In this document: positions 48,701 to 60,700 of the stretch, piece by piece
How the letters are laid out: every line of letters begins with the position of its first letter
Position numbering within the stretch: position 1 is the first letter of the stretch
Assembly: GCF_964204645.1 (NCBI RefSeq)
Contig: NC_134026.1
Span: 13,912,450-13,976,449, forward strand
DNA: 64,000 bases
Source of the DNA: Tubulanus polymorphus
Lineage: Eukaryota; Nemertea; Palaeonemertea; Tubulaniformes; Tubulanidae
Reading direction: 5' to 3'
Made by a program: the position numbers and the translations under genes
The notes under the pieces: model-generated
What the model saw: the letters and a program-made list of their open reading frames with translations, nothing else
Database searches by the model: none
Told to the model about the DNA's origin: nothing

Positions 48701-51700
48701 AGAAAATCTATCAATTAATAAATTGAACAATAATTCATTACACCCCTTCCCAATTTCACTGCTCTCCTATATAAAGGACCAATGATCCATGCATACGCTA
48801 CTTGTACGCACAAATTCATTTCATTGAAAATTAGAAAAGAGAAGATATACATGTATCAAAAAGGACTTAATTTTGGTCAGTGATAACTGACTTTTTACCG
48901 AGAATGAAATCTTTGAAAAATTGATTTCGGGAATTTTCGTCTCAACAAATTAATATTCATAATTTTTATACATTCATAGAATGACATATAAAACAACTAG
49001 GACTATGAGTGACCCGGCAAAGTGAAAACCTGGGTTTCATCAGCGGTTTATCATTATCATACGCCCAAATTAGGACAGAAGCTGCCAGGTATGCAAATTT
49101 GAGGCCAGTGCCGGTTAATGACACAATTAAGTTTATCCACTGACATGGTTTCACGATAGGATTTTAAGTAGGCGGGCAAGCTTACATCTTCACTCAAGAT
49201 CGTTGTTACGCACGACCTGCGCTGCACGTTATCTTTAACTGATACATACACGCAGTCAACACAAGAGTATGAGGCAATATTGCCTAGGCCACTGTGCACA
49301 ACTGTTTTCAACGCAAACGCTCATCACTATACCGCGATTAACAAACAAATACAAATAATCAGGCTCCAAAACGGATCATTAATGCGAACGTCAATAAAAT
49401 GACTTCAATTAATGATGATAAAACAATTATTCCAGTCATGTAAATATCTGACTCATCTTAAAAAATTCAATGCTATCAGCCGATCAGTATCATCAGTGAA
49501 TCAGCCGTGTGCCAAAAACAGAAGTAAATTTCCGCAATTTGAAACCAGAATTTCGTAAGATATCTTGATGCAATGATACCTTGTGCACAGGATTTCAAAA
49601 CTAGATGAATCATTGAACACAGGGCTGCCAACCTTGTCCTTACGCATATAGGGACAGAAGGATATCTTAGAAGGAACTTTGGGGGGTCAAATAGGAACCT
49701 ACTAAGATGAAGCAATTTCTCAGCGAGAGCGCCAACTATGTGTGAAGTTTTAGTACGCCCGCAATGATAGTTCATTGAATTATAATGACCGGGAAACATT
49801 TTTTTGAATAGTTCTCTCGCGTGATCAGCTGCAGCCAGGGGCAGATTGTGTTCAACTAGGAAAAATGTAAACAAGGTTTCAGCCCTAAATACCTCCAGTT
49901 CCTTCGAGTCCGGACGAAAAAAAGAAGATATTTTCCCTATCTTCAATGTGCTTTTATTTTTTCCAAAATCGCAATGTTTTTTACGTCGTTCAGGCCGCCG
50001 TGAGAGATGCTGAAATCAGCGCCACAAGACGAACAGAACGCAAAGTTAACTCCCCGTTTACTTTCGGCTACGCAAGGAAATGTCAACTTATAGTCTTTTC
50101 GGAATTTTTGCATTCGCTTCGTTTTTTTGTTGTTGGGCCAGATTCATCGGCGGATCCCGAATCGCTGTGCGACGACGGCCCAGCGTCTGCCATCTTGTTG
50201 ATGGTTGAGCTAATTACCGACCGAAACCAATTTTACCCAATTCAATTCAAATCAAAAGTGAATACGGCTGATGTTGAACGAAGGTCAATTCAATTCACTC
50301 CTTTACTTTCACGCTTTTTCCGTAACAATTTTTTTCCATCAAATTTATTTGATTTAGTGTATTTCATAGACATTATGAGGAAATGAAGAAGTTTTATAAT
50401 AAAAATCGTATTTTTGAAATTATTTCCGGGACATCAGGACATTTGCGATGGAATTCATATTTTTTTAACCCTGTCGGAATGGCGTATTTTCATTGGCCGA
50501 ATCGGAACGATTCCGCCAAAATTGAAACACTTGGCAGCCCTGTGAACACACAATAAATCGTTATATCATACGCCTTGAGTATCAGTTTTCACGCTAGAAA
50601 TGATAAGAACCTCTTCAATTGTGCCGCCATCTTGTTTAGCACCTGCTGATCCACATCATTTACATATTCAACAAATGCTATGACGTCATGATGGAGTTCA
50701 AACCGGGTCAACAGAAATTATACATAACCGAGAGGTGGGGGTTTCGTCTTTGAAAGCCCATAACTACCGAACAAAGCGTTGGATCTTGAGGAGATAAAGT
50801 TCTTCCGACGCAAATAGCATTGAATTTTCATATGTGTAATTTTGGACGATTAAAGATGCTGCATAAAAGAACGTGCTCAGATAAATCAAATTTTTGGTTA
50901 ACTTGGTTAACTAAAAAAATATGAAACCCACGGCTTTCAACTTTGCGCACCATAAAGAAAAACAAATTACAAAATATGTTTTTGCTTAATCCGTTCTACT
51001 CGCCCATTAGTAGTGACATTACAGGCTAATGAAATTGCTAAAGAGTGTGCTAAAAATAGCTTTGAGCGTAGTGTATTCAGCATACAAATGATTATCGATC
51101 GGCCAGACCGATGACATAAGCTCGCTAATGCGAGCCAAAACTTCACTGCTAATCACAACTCTGTAATTATTTTGTGGACCATCACGTCGCAGTCGTTTCA
51201 TTTTCAAAGAATGTTGCAGGCTCAAGACATTGCTGAAATAAATCAAAGTCAGAATTCTATCAGCCGAAGTCCCAACATGGGCACACTCAAAAACTGAGTA
51301 TATCAAATTAGCTAATTCAATCATATTCGGCAAGAGACAAAATGCTTACCTACTTACCTACTTGAGATCAAAGTGCGCCATTGAAGAGCAGTGAGTAGCT
51401 GGGGGAGCCCATGTGATCGCCGCAGATCGTCGCAAAGGTTCAAAAGGTCAGGTCAAGCCAAATCAACAAAATTAGGATATGGGGAGTTTCAAATTCAAAA
51501 CCCAACAGCTTCAAAACTTCAATTAGGATTTTGATTGGACGAACAGTGAATGATCCGCATAAGATTAAATTTGTATACTTAAAATTCATTACCAGACGAA
51601 AAAAGCATACCTCTACACTATAATTCACCTCTACAGTCAAACAATATTACTAAATGCAAATCATGTTGGAGCAATGAAAAATAAGCTCACTCATATTGGA

Positions 51701-54700
51701 TGAAAAGATTCATTCAATTCACTTACCTAGCAACACATTTAACACCAAATTTATCAAGTTTATTTGTAGCTTCCTCGACAAAAATTGTAGGAGTCATTTT
51801 ATTCGCAGGAACATCAGTCAGTCTTCTTGCAAAATTCTGACCTTCTGCTAAAACCGTGCCACGATGCCATTTACTGCAGAGGAAGAATTGAATCTACAAT
51901 ATATTGTCTTAAAGCTAGATACATTTTTCATATGCCCTTAAATAATCCAGAAAATCAAAATTTTCAATTACCCCTAAAACATATCAAACGTTTTCTTATC
52001 CATTTTGGACTAATAGTGCAGCACACCTGATCTATTTCTAGTTGCAAGTGATGAACCGAGGTCACCCTCCAACATTCACCAGTATAGTGAACCAGCTCAC
52101 CAGTATAGCTGAACTGCAAGCTGAATATTGTGAAGTATATTTTCTAAAATGTTGATTTAAGAGTCTGGTTTAATATTTTGATCAAGTATGGTTTACAAGA
52201 AGCACTTTCGTCATGCAGGTATCAAGTTAGGAAGAATATGAAAGGTGTTACTTTCGTTTAGTTTCCTAAACCCTGCAGAAGTGTTGGGGTAGCGCATTGG
52301 GGCCCCCATATGGGGCCCCAATCTGGGGTACCATCATTAATATTAAATCCAGGTTTTTCAATACCAGGTGTTGCCGTCGATAAGCGTGGACGTGGACTAA
52401 ATCAACTGATTTAGAAAAGCCGGCTTAATAATCGCTTTAAATTCTGAAATATCGGTAACTAAAGTTTTGAAGCGGGCAACTGGATCTCACCGGGAAACAG
52501 TGAAACGGAAAACCGAAAACATGGCATCGGCTGTTTATTATCACCAGACATTTACATCAAACTTTACAGATACGAACCATCAACTACACCCTTTGTACGA
52601 ATACATATATATATATGGTAAAGTGAAAAGCTGTCTTCACTTTTCTATTATGTTGAACTTCATAAGTAAACATAATCACTTTCTATACACATGTTTCTGA
52701 TAAAAACAACATACAGCCGATTCCGTTGATCTGGCGGCCCACTTAAAAACTTCAGTTACTAATATCTCAGAATCTTTTAAGCCTAATTTCTTTTATAGCC
52801 GGCTCTTCCAAATCAATTTATAAAAATAAGTCCACGTTTATCGCCGTCAATATCTGATATCAAAACCCCCCTGGTTTAATATATATGATGGTACCCCATG
52901 CGGTGCTCCCAATCTGCTACCCCACGTTTCACAGAAACCCGAAAAGTGAACACTGCAACCCACTGGGGGTACACTACTAGTGGTCAAAGAATACTCACCA
53001 TTTATTTGCTCCATCATGGAAACATTTTACAAAAAGTGGTTTTGAATGACTTTCACTTGACTTCAAATCCTCATATTTATATATAGCTAAATTAGCTCCC
53101 TCTGCCGCTGCTTCAACATCACCACACGAATCTACATCAATATCCGTTACGCCAATATCTCTAAGCTGGTTGATTCCAACTAAATGTATGAAGATAAATG
53201 AGACAAGTTTGAAAACTGATAATCAAATAAGACATCCAGTCATTTATCGTAGGTTATTCATTCAAGAAACATTTCATGAATCAAAAAATGTCTAAAACAA
53301 GAGGCCCATGGGTTTTATACATTGAGACATATTTGTAGTAGAATTATTGCGTATTCACAGTTAACAGAATGATTTGCATCATAACATTGTAACAAGTTTT
53401 AAATCACTTAACGGTCAAATGCCCTCTGGTTCCTACTTTTTGACATTTACTATTGAAATAATACCTTTGTGTATAAGTGACCACCTGGGATCAGCCTTTT
53501 CGAAAACAAGAGGCCCATGGGCTATGAAGTTTTGGTTATGATGTTACGATATAACCAGGTGATATCACAAATATCGGGAAAAATAATTTTCACATTAAGA
53601 ACCAAATGTTTCGAAACAGTAATTTTTATCTGTATAGGACTGCAATGACATTTTGCAATGGCATAATAAAGTTGTTGATCAAATATGGAAGCAGGCGTTA
53701 AGAGTCAGATAAATTAGTTTCCCTGATTCAAGGGCCAGTTTATAGTTTATACGCCAGGACCCGAGGATAAACAAGAATATAAAATGGTGCCGAAACCCGG
53801 GAACACAAGAAAACTGTAAAGCTGACTCATGAAATAGAAATAGAACATCAGAAACAGCAAGTATAAACATCAGAAAATTAGACTTCAGTAACTGCTGACA
53901 ATATTTCGCAATCATGGCTAATGTTGATGCAACAGTAAGTACTTCAAAACCGTGGTTTAGGTGAGCTGAAAAAACTTAAGAAAATAGAAAAAAGCACTTT
54001 GACCAGACTCCTAACAATAGCAAAGGTCTTAGAAAGTAAAGAAGATACTGATTAGTAGTCAAGTACTAGAGATAATAGAACCAGCAGCTAATAAAATGCT
54101 ACGGTTGATGAACTCGTTGAAAGGAAAAGCTATTGATACGATAAAGGGTTTCGGTTATAGCTTAGAGGAATACAAAGCGGCAAAAAAATTACTTGTTCAG
54201 AAGTTCAGTGGTAATCGTAGGAAACTACAGGGATATTTAGATGAATTGGAAAAGTCAGAAAAGCCGTCAGTTTATGATATTGACAAATTAGAAATATTGT
54301 CAGATAATCTCGTCATTGCAGTTACAAAATTGAAAGCTGGAGGAAAAGGTGATGATCTCGGTGATGGTGCTTGGTATAGCATTGTATCTCGAAAGATTCC
54401 TGAGATATTGCTCGTACAGTACTATGACTGGTTAAGCTCGAGATCATGTGACGAAGGTCTAGCTTCCTTAAGTGAATGTTTTTCAGAAGTTGTTGTGCGA
54501 AAGGTGAAAGCTCGTGAAGCAGTTAAGGGTCTTCATGGAATATCGAATGATTCGAAGACTGTTGATAGAAAATTACCGAATAAACGTAGTGGTACCTTCG
54601 TGGGTAATTCAGTAAAATATAGCATGTGTGGAATGGAACACACTGAAGTAAAATGCAACCGTTTCCGAAAGATGAAAATCGATGAACGTTGGACTACTGC

Positions 54701-57700
54701 AAAAAGGCTTGGTTTATGTTTTCGATGTTTACGTCCGTATCATCGTGGGTCGAATTGTAATAGTAGACGACAGTGAGGAGTATCTGGCTGTACTCTAACA
54801 CACAGTTCGATGTTGCATCATGTCAAACGATTTTCGCTAATCGTGAAAATCCGAATGAAGAAGAAATTTTGTTAGATTCTACCCTAAAAGCGTTTTGGGA
54901 GATAGAAAAATCGGGTCTCGATGTATCAAGATCCAAATTATCGGTTGACGAAGAAATAGCTCAGAAAAAGCTGGAGCAATCGTTGAAGTTCAACGGCAAG
55001 CGTTATGAAATTGGCGTTCCTTGGAAGGATGAAAGTCCCTATCTGGAAAATAATCAGTCAGTAGCGTTGAACAGACTTCAAATTATTAATGAAGAAAATT
55101 GATTCCAATCCGGACATCAAAAAATCGTATGAAGAAACAATCGCAGAATACCTGACCAAAGATTATATCGAATTCAAAGGTCCGTTAAAATTGTTCAAAA
55201 ATGTTGATGCATGGTATTTACCTCATTTTCCGATTTTGATGGATCGTCGAAGTACAATGAAAAAAGTCCGAACTCTGAAGCATATGCAGGACCGAAACTT
55301 CAAGCTGATTTATTTGAAGTTTTGATTCCATTCAGAAGTGGACTCATGGCTATGGGTGCAGATCTTTCACGGATCTTTCTTTTGTATTTGCAAATAGAAA
55401 TGAAGCCAGAAGATCGAAAGTATCATAGATTTCTCTGGAAAAATCAGACATCCGGTGAAATTGAAGTCTATGAATTTAAAAGGCATGTATTCGGTGGAAC
55501 ATACTCTCCTTGCTGTGCTCAGTATGTATGGCAGACTCATGCGAAAATGAAGAAAGAAGTTTATCCGCTTGCAGCTGATGAAGTTGATTCGAAAAAACAT
55601 ACATGGATGACACCATTTGTTCAATGGATGACCCAGATGTTTCCATAGCCGCCAGACAACAGTTAACGGCTTTGGCTACAGATGGAGGATTTCATTATAG
55701 AAAATGTATTTCAAATAACAGGTCTGTCTTAGAAGATATTCCGGAATCCGATAGATTGAAGATTCAAGACGATGTATTGCCAAAAACCAAAGTTCTGGGT
55801 GTCTACTGGAAAGCAGAATCAGACACATTTGAATATCAAGTTAACATACCAGAATACCACGACAGTATAACGAAACGTGAAGTTCTCAGTCATATTGCTT
55901 GGATATTTGACCCGATGGGACTTATAACACCTTAAGTCCTTGAAGCGAAAATCATTCTGCAAGAAACCTGGCTGAAAGGACTAGAATGCGATGAGATTCT
56001 TACGTCAAAATTACGTCAGAAATGGAAATCGTGGTGTGAAGATTTGTCATCGATCTCATGTCTCCACATACCAAGATGTTTGAAGACTCAAAAAGATGTA
56101 AAATCAGTGACTTTACATACATTCGGTGATGCTTCGATTAGAGCTTACTCCACAGCAGTGTATCAGTTAACTACATATGAAGATGGTTCAGTTACTGTCA
56201 GACTAGTTACTGCAAAATCGAAGTTGGCTCCAACAAAGAGTATTTCAATTCCAAAGCTCAAGTTAATGGCTGCGGAAATTGGTATGCAGTTGACAAGATG
56301 AGTATGTAAAGTGCTGAAATTACCAATAGAAGCTACTTTCTGGAGCGACTCTTATGATGTTTTGTTCTGGTTAAGAGGAGAAAGTCGAAGTTACAAGACT
56401 TTCGTTTCAAATCGTGTTGCTAAAATTCATGAAGTTACCTCTCCGTCTCAGTGGAGATACATACCAACAAGCTGTAATCCGGCAGATGTCGCGTCAAGAG
56501 GCTGCAGTATAGTTCCGTTGAAAGATGAACAGTTATGGTGGCACCTACTGGGTTTATGATTCGTGCGTTGGATTTAAACATCGAAAATACAGAAAATCGC
56601 AAAGAAAATGATGATTCGATGACAAATATTCCACTCGATGAATTTGTGTGGAGTTTGAAGCCTAGTCGATGGTCTAGATGGTTACCCGTACAAAACGGTG
56701 GTACATCCTCAACAGGAAAGTTTTCGCTGGTTCAAATTTATGCGTGGGTTAAGCGATTTGTATTGAACTGTAAAACGTGTAACTCAAGCATAAATTATGA
56801 TCGTGTATTGTCTCCTGATGAACTGAAAGCAGGGGAAGTAGAGTTAGTGAAAGTAGGTCAAAGAGAAGCTTTCAGTGAAAAAAAAGTAGCATTAGAAAAG
56901 AAGAAAAATGTATTACTCAGTAGTAAAATCGCATGGTTGAACCCATACCTGGACGGAGTTCTTCGATCGCAAACGAGAGTCGAAAGATGCAAATTATTAC
57001 CAGAAGAACAAAATTTCCGATAATTCTGTCGAAATCGAGGGACATTACAAGACTTTTGATAGTACAGGCACATGATGATACTGCACATAGTGTAGGGCCA
57101 GTACAAATTCTTAACACTCTTCGTAGAAAATATCTGATTTTACAAGGGTTGACTGCGGTTAAGAAAATCGTGAACAACTGTGCGTATTGTCTTACATGGT
57201 TACGAAAGAAGCATCTCAGTCAACAGATGGCTCCTCTGCCTAGTATTCGAGTAAACCCATCATGGAATGTGTTTTCAGACATCGGTCTGGATTTCGCGGG
57301 TCCATTTTCAGTTAAGATAGGCAGAGTTTGGGCGAAAAATTACCTCCTTTTGATGGTCAATCTGCAAGTCAGAGCGGTACATCTCGAAGCTACTGATAGC
57401 CTGGATACAGATTCGTTCCTTTGCGCATTCTCAAGATTTGCGGCAAGGCGTGGTTGGCCTAAAAGATGCTTATCAGATAACGGTGGAAGTTTTGTTTCAG
57501 GAGAATCAGAGTTGAAGGAGCTCGTTGATTGTCTTGATAGTCTTGATCAAGATAAGATATCGAATAACTTAGCAAATAACGGAGTAAACTGGATTTGGAA
57601 TCCACCTGTTAGTCCACATTTCGGTGGTGTATTTGAAACAAATACTTAAGCCACAAAGCGTTCAATAAAAGCAATAATCGGAGGTAGTGAATTAAACGAT

Positions 57701-60700
57701 GAGCAGTTTCGTACAGTCGTTACATTATTTGAAGGAATAATGAACTCGAGACCGTTGGTAGAGATAAATGAACCTATGTTGACACCAAATCATTTTATCA
57801 TGGGACGAGTCAGCGGAGATACTGCACCGAGTAGTGTAGACTGCATTCCGTACAATTTGCGTAACAAGTGGCGACATAGTCAAGAAGTCGTTCGTCCGTT
57901 TTGGTGTAGGTGGATCCAAGAGATTCTACCTCAGTTGAGCGCGAGAAAGAAATGGTTGTCTCCATTGCAAACGGAGATATTGTACTAGTTATCGATAAGG
58001 ATCTTCCTAGGCGGCAGTGGAAATTGGGAGAAATCAAATCGGTCTATCCAGGAAAAGATGGATTAATTCGTGTCGTTGATGTTGAAACCTCGAAAAAGGT
58101 TTATAAGCGTTCCATAGGCAACATCTGTCCTCTGGAATTTAATTCGAATAATTTCAGTTGTGCGTTGTATAAACAGTGAAACAATCATTCGGAAGGAAAA
58201 ACCGAATTTGAAGCGTAATTCATTCATTGGTCGGAATTAGAAATCAGCAAACATATATTGTCGCATGAATATGTTTGATTACTCACCGAAGAGTAATTTG
58301 TGTTAAAAGTCAATTTTGAGATTATCTAGTCTCAATAATTCGTTTTCGGTTCGCGTGTTGCGTTGAAAGTTGAACATTAGATTTGTATGACTACATTGTA
58401 TTTAGATAGTTGTTTTAAGTGTATGCACATATAGAAATAGATTTAGATATAATTCATATACAAATCTTGGTAAAATTACAAAGAATCATTCCAATTAATG
58501 TATATTACAAGTGTTAAGTTTAGTAATTTCTTCAGAAAATTTATAGAAATAGTTTAGCTCTTAAAAGTTTAATGTTAAGCTATAGTTAATTTAGATTTTG
58601 TTTAATTTAGTGGATATTGACTTAAGAATGATTAAAGAGACAGGATGTCACTTTAGAGGGAAGGATGAAGATTCGGACCTGTGACCTTATATTGAAAATT
58701 GTTACATCTGTTACATATCAAATTTTTGAGTTGATTTTTTTGTATAGCTGTTGCATAATAAAGTTGTTGATCAAATATGGAAGCAGGCGTTAGAGTCAGA
58801 TAGATTAGTTTCCCTGATTCAAGGGCCAGTTTATAGTTTATACGCCAGGACCCGAGGATAAACAAGAACAAGATGTAACCAAATTTTACCAGCATTTGTT
58901 TTTCTTTCCTTGTTGAAGGGCAAACATAGTAAGACTTAATTATTTCGACCAAGACAGAAAACAAATAAAGTCCCAAATACTTTTTCCAAGGCTTTGAGAA
59001 TTTTCCGCTAGAACTCTCTGGCTAACTATTCCTTTAGGTTTATTTTTAATGCTCTATCCGATCATTCCATTTTCTAAGTTCACATCACTGAAAGCCTCTT
59101 AAAGATAACAGCAATGGCAATAACTTCTCTAAAGGTAAAAAGTTAAATAATTCATTGAAACGTAATTGGAAATTTGAATTATACAGACAATGTACAGACA
59201 GCAGATTGACAGCTGCATAAGGATCAACACAATCAATCCTAAAAAGTAATAAAAGTATATCATACCACCTATAGCCGATCGTATATGTTCTCGCCCTTCA
59301 TCAAGTTGCTCTTCCTCATTGTATCCTTTGCCTTTTTCCCCTAAACACACAACTGCTATGCTAGGAAAGTTATCGTCCAAACCATAAAAAATCCTGCTCT
59401 TTCCCTTTTTCAATGGAACCCCGGATCTGTTGGAAAAAAAGTTAAGAAATCAGGGTTTGTGCATTTGATACCTTTTTTCAGGGCCAAGTACAAAATAAGT
59501 ATTGTTGAGACAGGGCCAAGTTTCACGAAAAAGTGTAAACATTTAAACCGAATTAGTTAATTTTTGGTGTAAATCAAGTTTCACAAAGTAGTGTAACTAG
59601 CGAATTAACTAAACTGGTTAAGTGACGTCACCGCATATAATAAGTGTAATTAGTATTATAATTAAAATGGCGTCACGTCAAAGTTCAGCAAGCGCTACAC
59701 TTGTCAAAAACAAGCGAAAGAATTTTACTTTGGCAGAGGCACTGCTCTTGACGCAGCTGGTTCAAGAAAACCAGAATGTACTATTCAATTAATTCAGCGT
59801 GTCGATAACTAAAGTGGCAAAACAGAAAGCGTGAGGTGAAATTGCCGATCAAATCACAGCATTAGGAGAGGCTGTCAGGACACCAGATGAATGTCGATCA
59901 AAATTCAAAAACGATCAACAAAACGCAACAAGAATCGCTACCAAGGAACGGCAAAGCCTGTCAAAGACTGGTGGTGGACCACCTGCTATAAACATATCGG
60001 AAAGAACGAACATCATCATCGATATGTTCAAAGATTCAAGCTCGTTTCACAGCATCCATGGCGGCTGTGAATTGCAGTTTCAAATATTGATCATGCCCTC
60101 GATAATGTTGAAATTGTCAATGGTAAGCTTCTAATTGATAATCTAAATTACAAGGTCAAAAGGGAATTGGGTGAAAAATCTTGTTCAGGATTTTTCAGGG
60201 CCCCGGGATTTTTCGTCTGTCAACATCACTTCCCTCTGCGAAGTCTGTTTACATCGGTTGGTAAATGGGTGGAAAAATACATTTTTCAGTTGTTCTATTG
60301 CTTTGAAATTTTTACTACATAAAGGAAGGATATATGGCATACAATTTCAGTTGGAATTGAATAGATCAGTGCATTTTGCTGGGAGACAGAGCAGTTTATC
60401 TGAAAATTTTTCATGAATTTTTTTCATGGGGGCCATCTTGGAGTATGTGACCTTGACCTCAAGTTCACTTATATCCAAATTATTTATGTCTACATTGTTG
60501 GCCCAAAAGTTATCAACAACATGCTATATAAATTTTGTGTCAGATACTTTGGTAACTATTCTATGAAGTTTCAAATATACCCCCTATAATCCCCTAAATT
60601 CCCTCCGGTACAACAGCCGAGACACTATGTGGTATCGAAAGGGTTAAGGTTGATAAAGAGAAGGGTTGGAGAGTTCACCAGCGACTGTTCATAAATCTGC

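Larger units (their letters stand above)
49010..51066. repeat. Composite repeat family R, copy 5, with nested hAT
   Basis: Matches copy 2 at its left part and copy 1 (1716-2290) at its right part. A hAT insertion (49622-50542) splits cattgaacaca from caataaatcg, which are close together in copy 1 (1732-1757). The shared sequence ends near ctttgagcgtagtg (51060). Confidence 0.82.
53661..58868 (+). mobile_element. Degenerate BEL/Pao LTR retrotransposon
   Basis: Bounded by related sequences 53661-53778 and 58753-58868 (about 116 bp, near-identical, including gcataataaagttgttgatc). Between them, in normal order, are a primer-binding site, gag remnant, RT, RNase H, integrase and a polypurine tract. 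The protease segment between gag and RT is deleted, gag is shortened and many stops or frameshifts exist. No envelope-like gene is seen. It lies in the LAP3 intron between exons 53179 and 59269, antisense to LAP3. BEL/Pao elements are a metazoan LTR group. Confidence 0.93.

Noticed and set aside
53679-53915. Minus-strand frame sharing [15 protein letters not shown] with 58653-58976
   Set aside because: The shared peptide is just the reverse translation of the duplicated LTR sequence.
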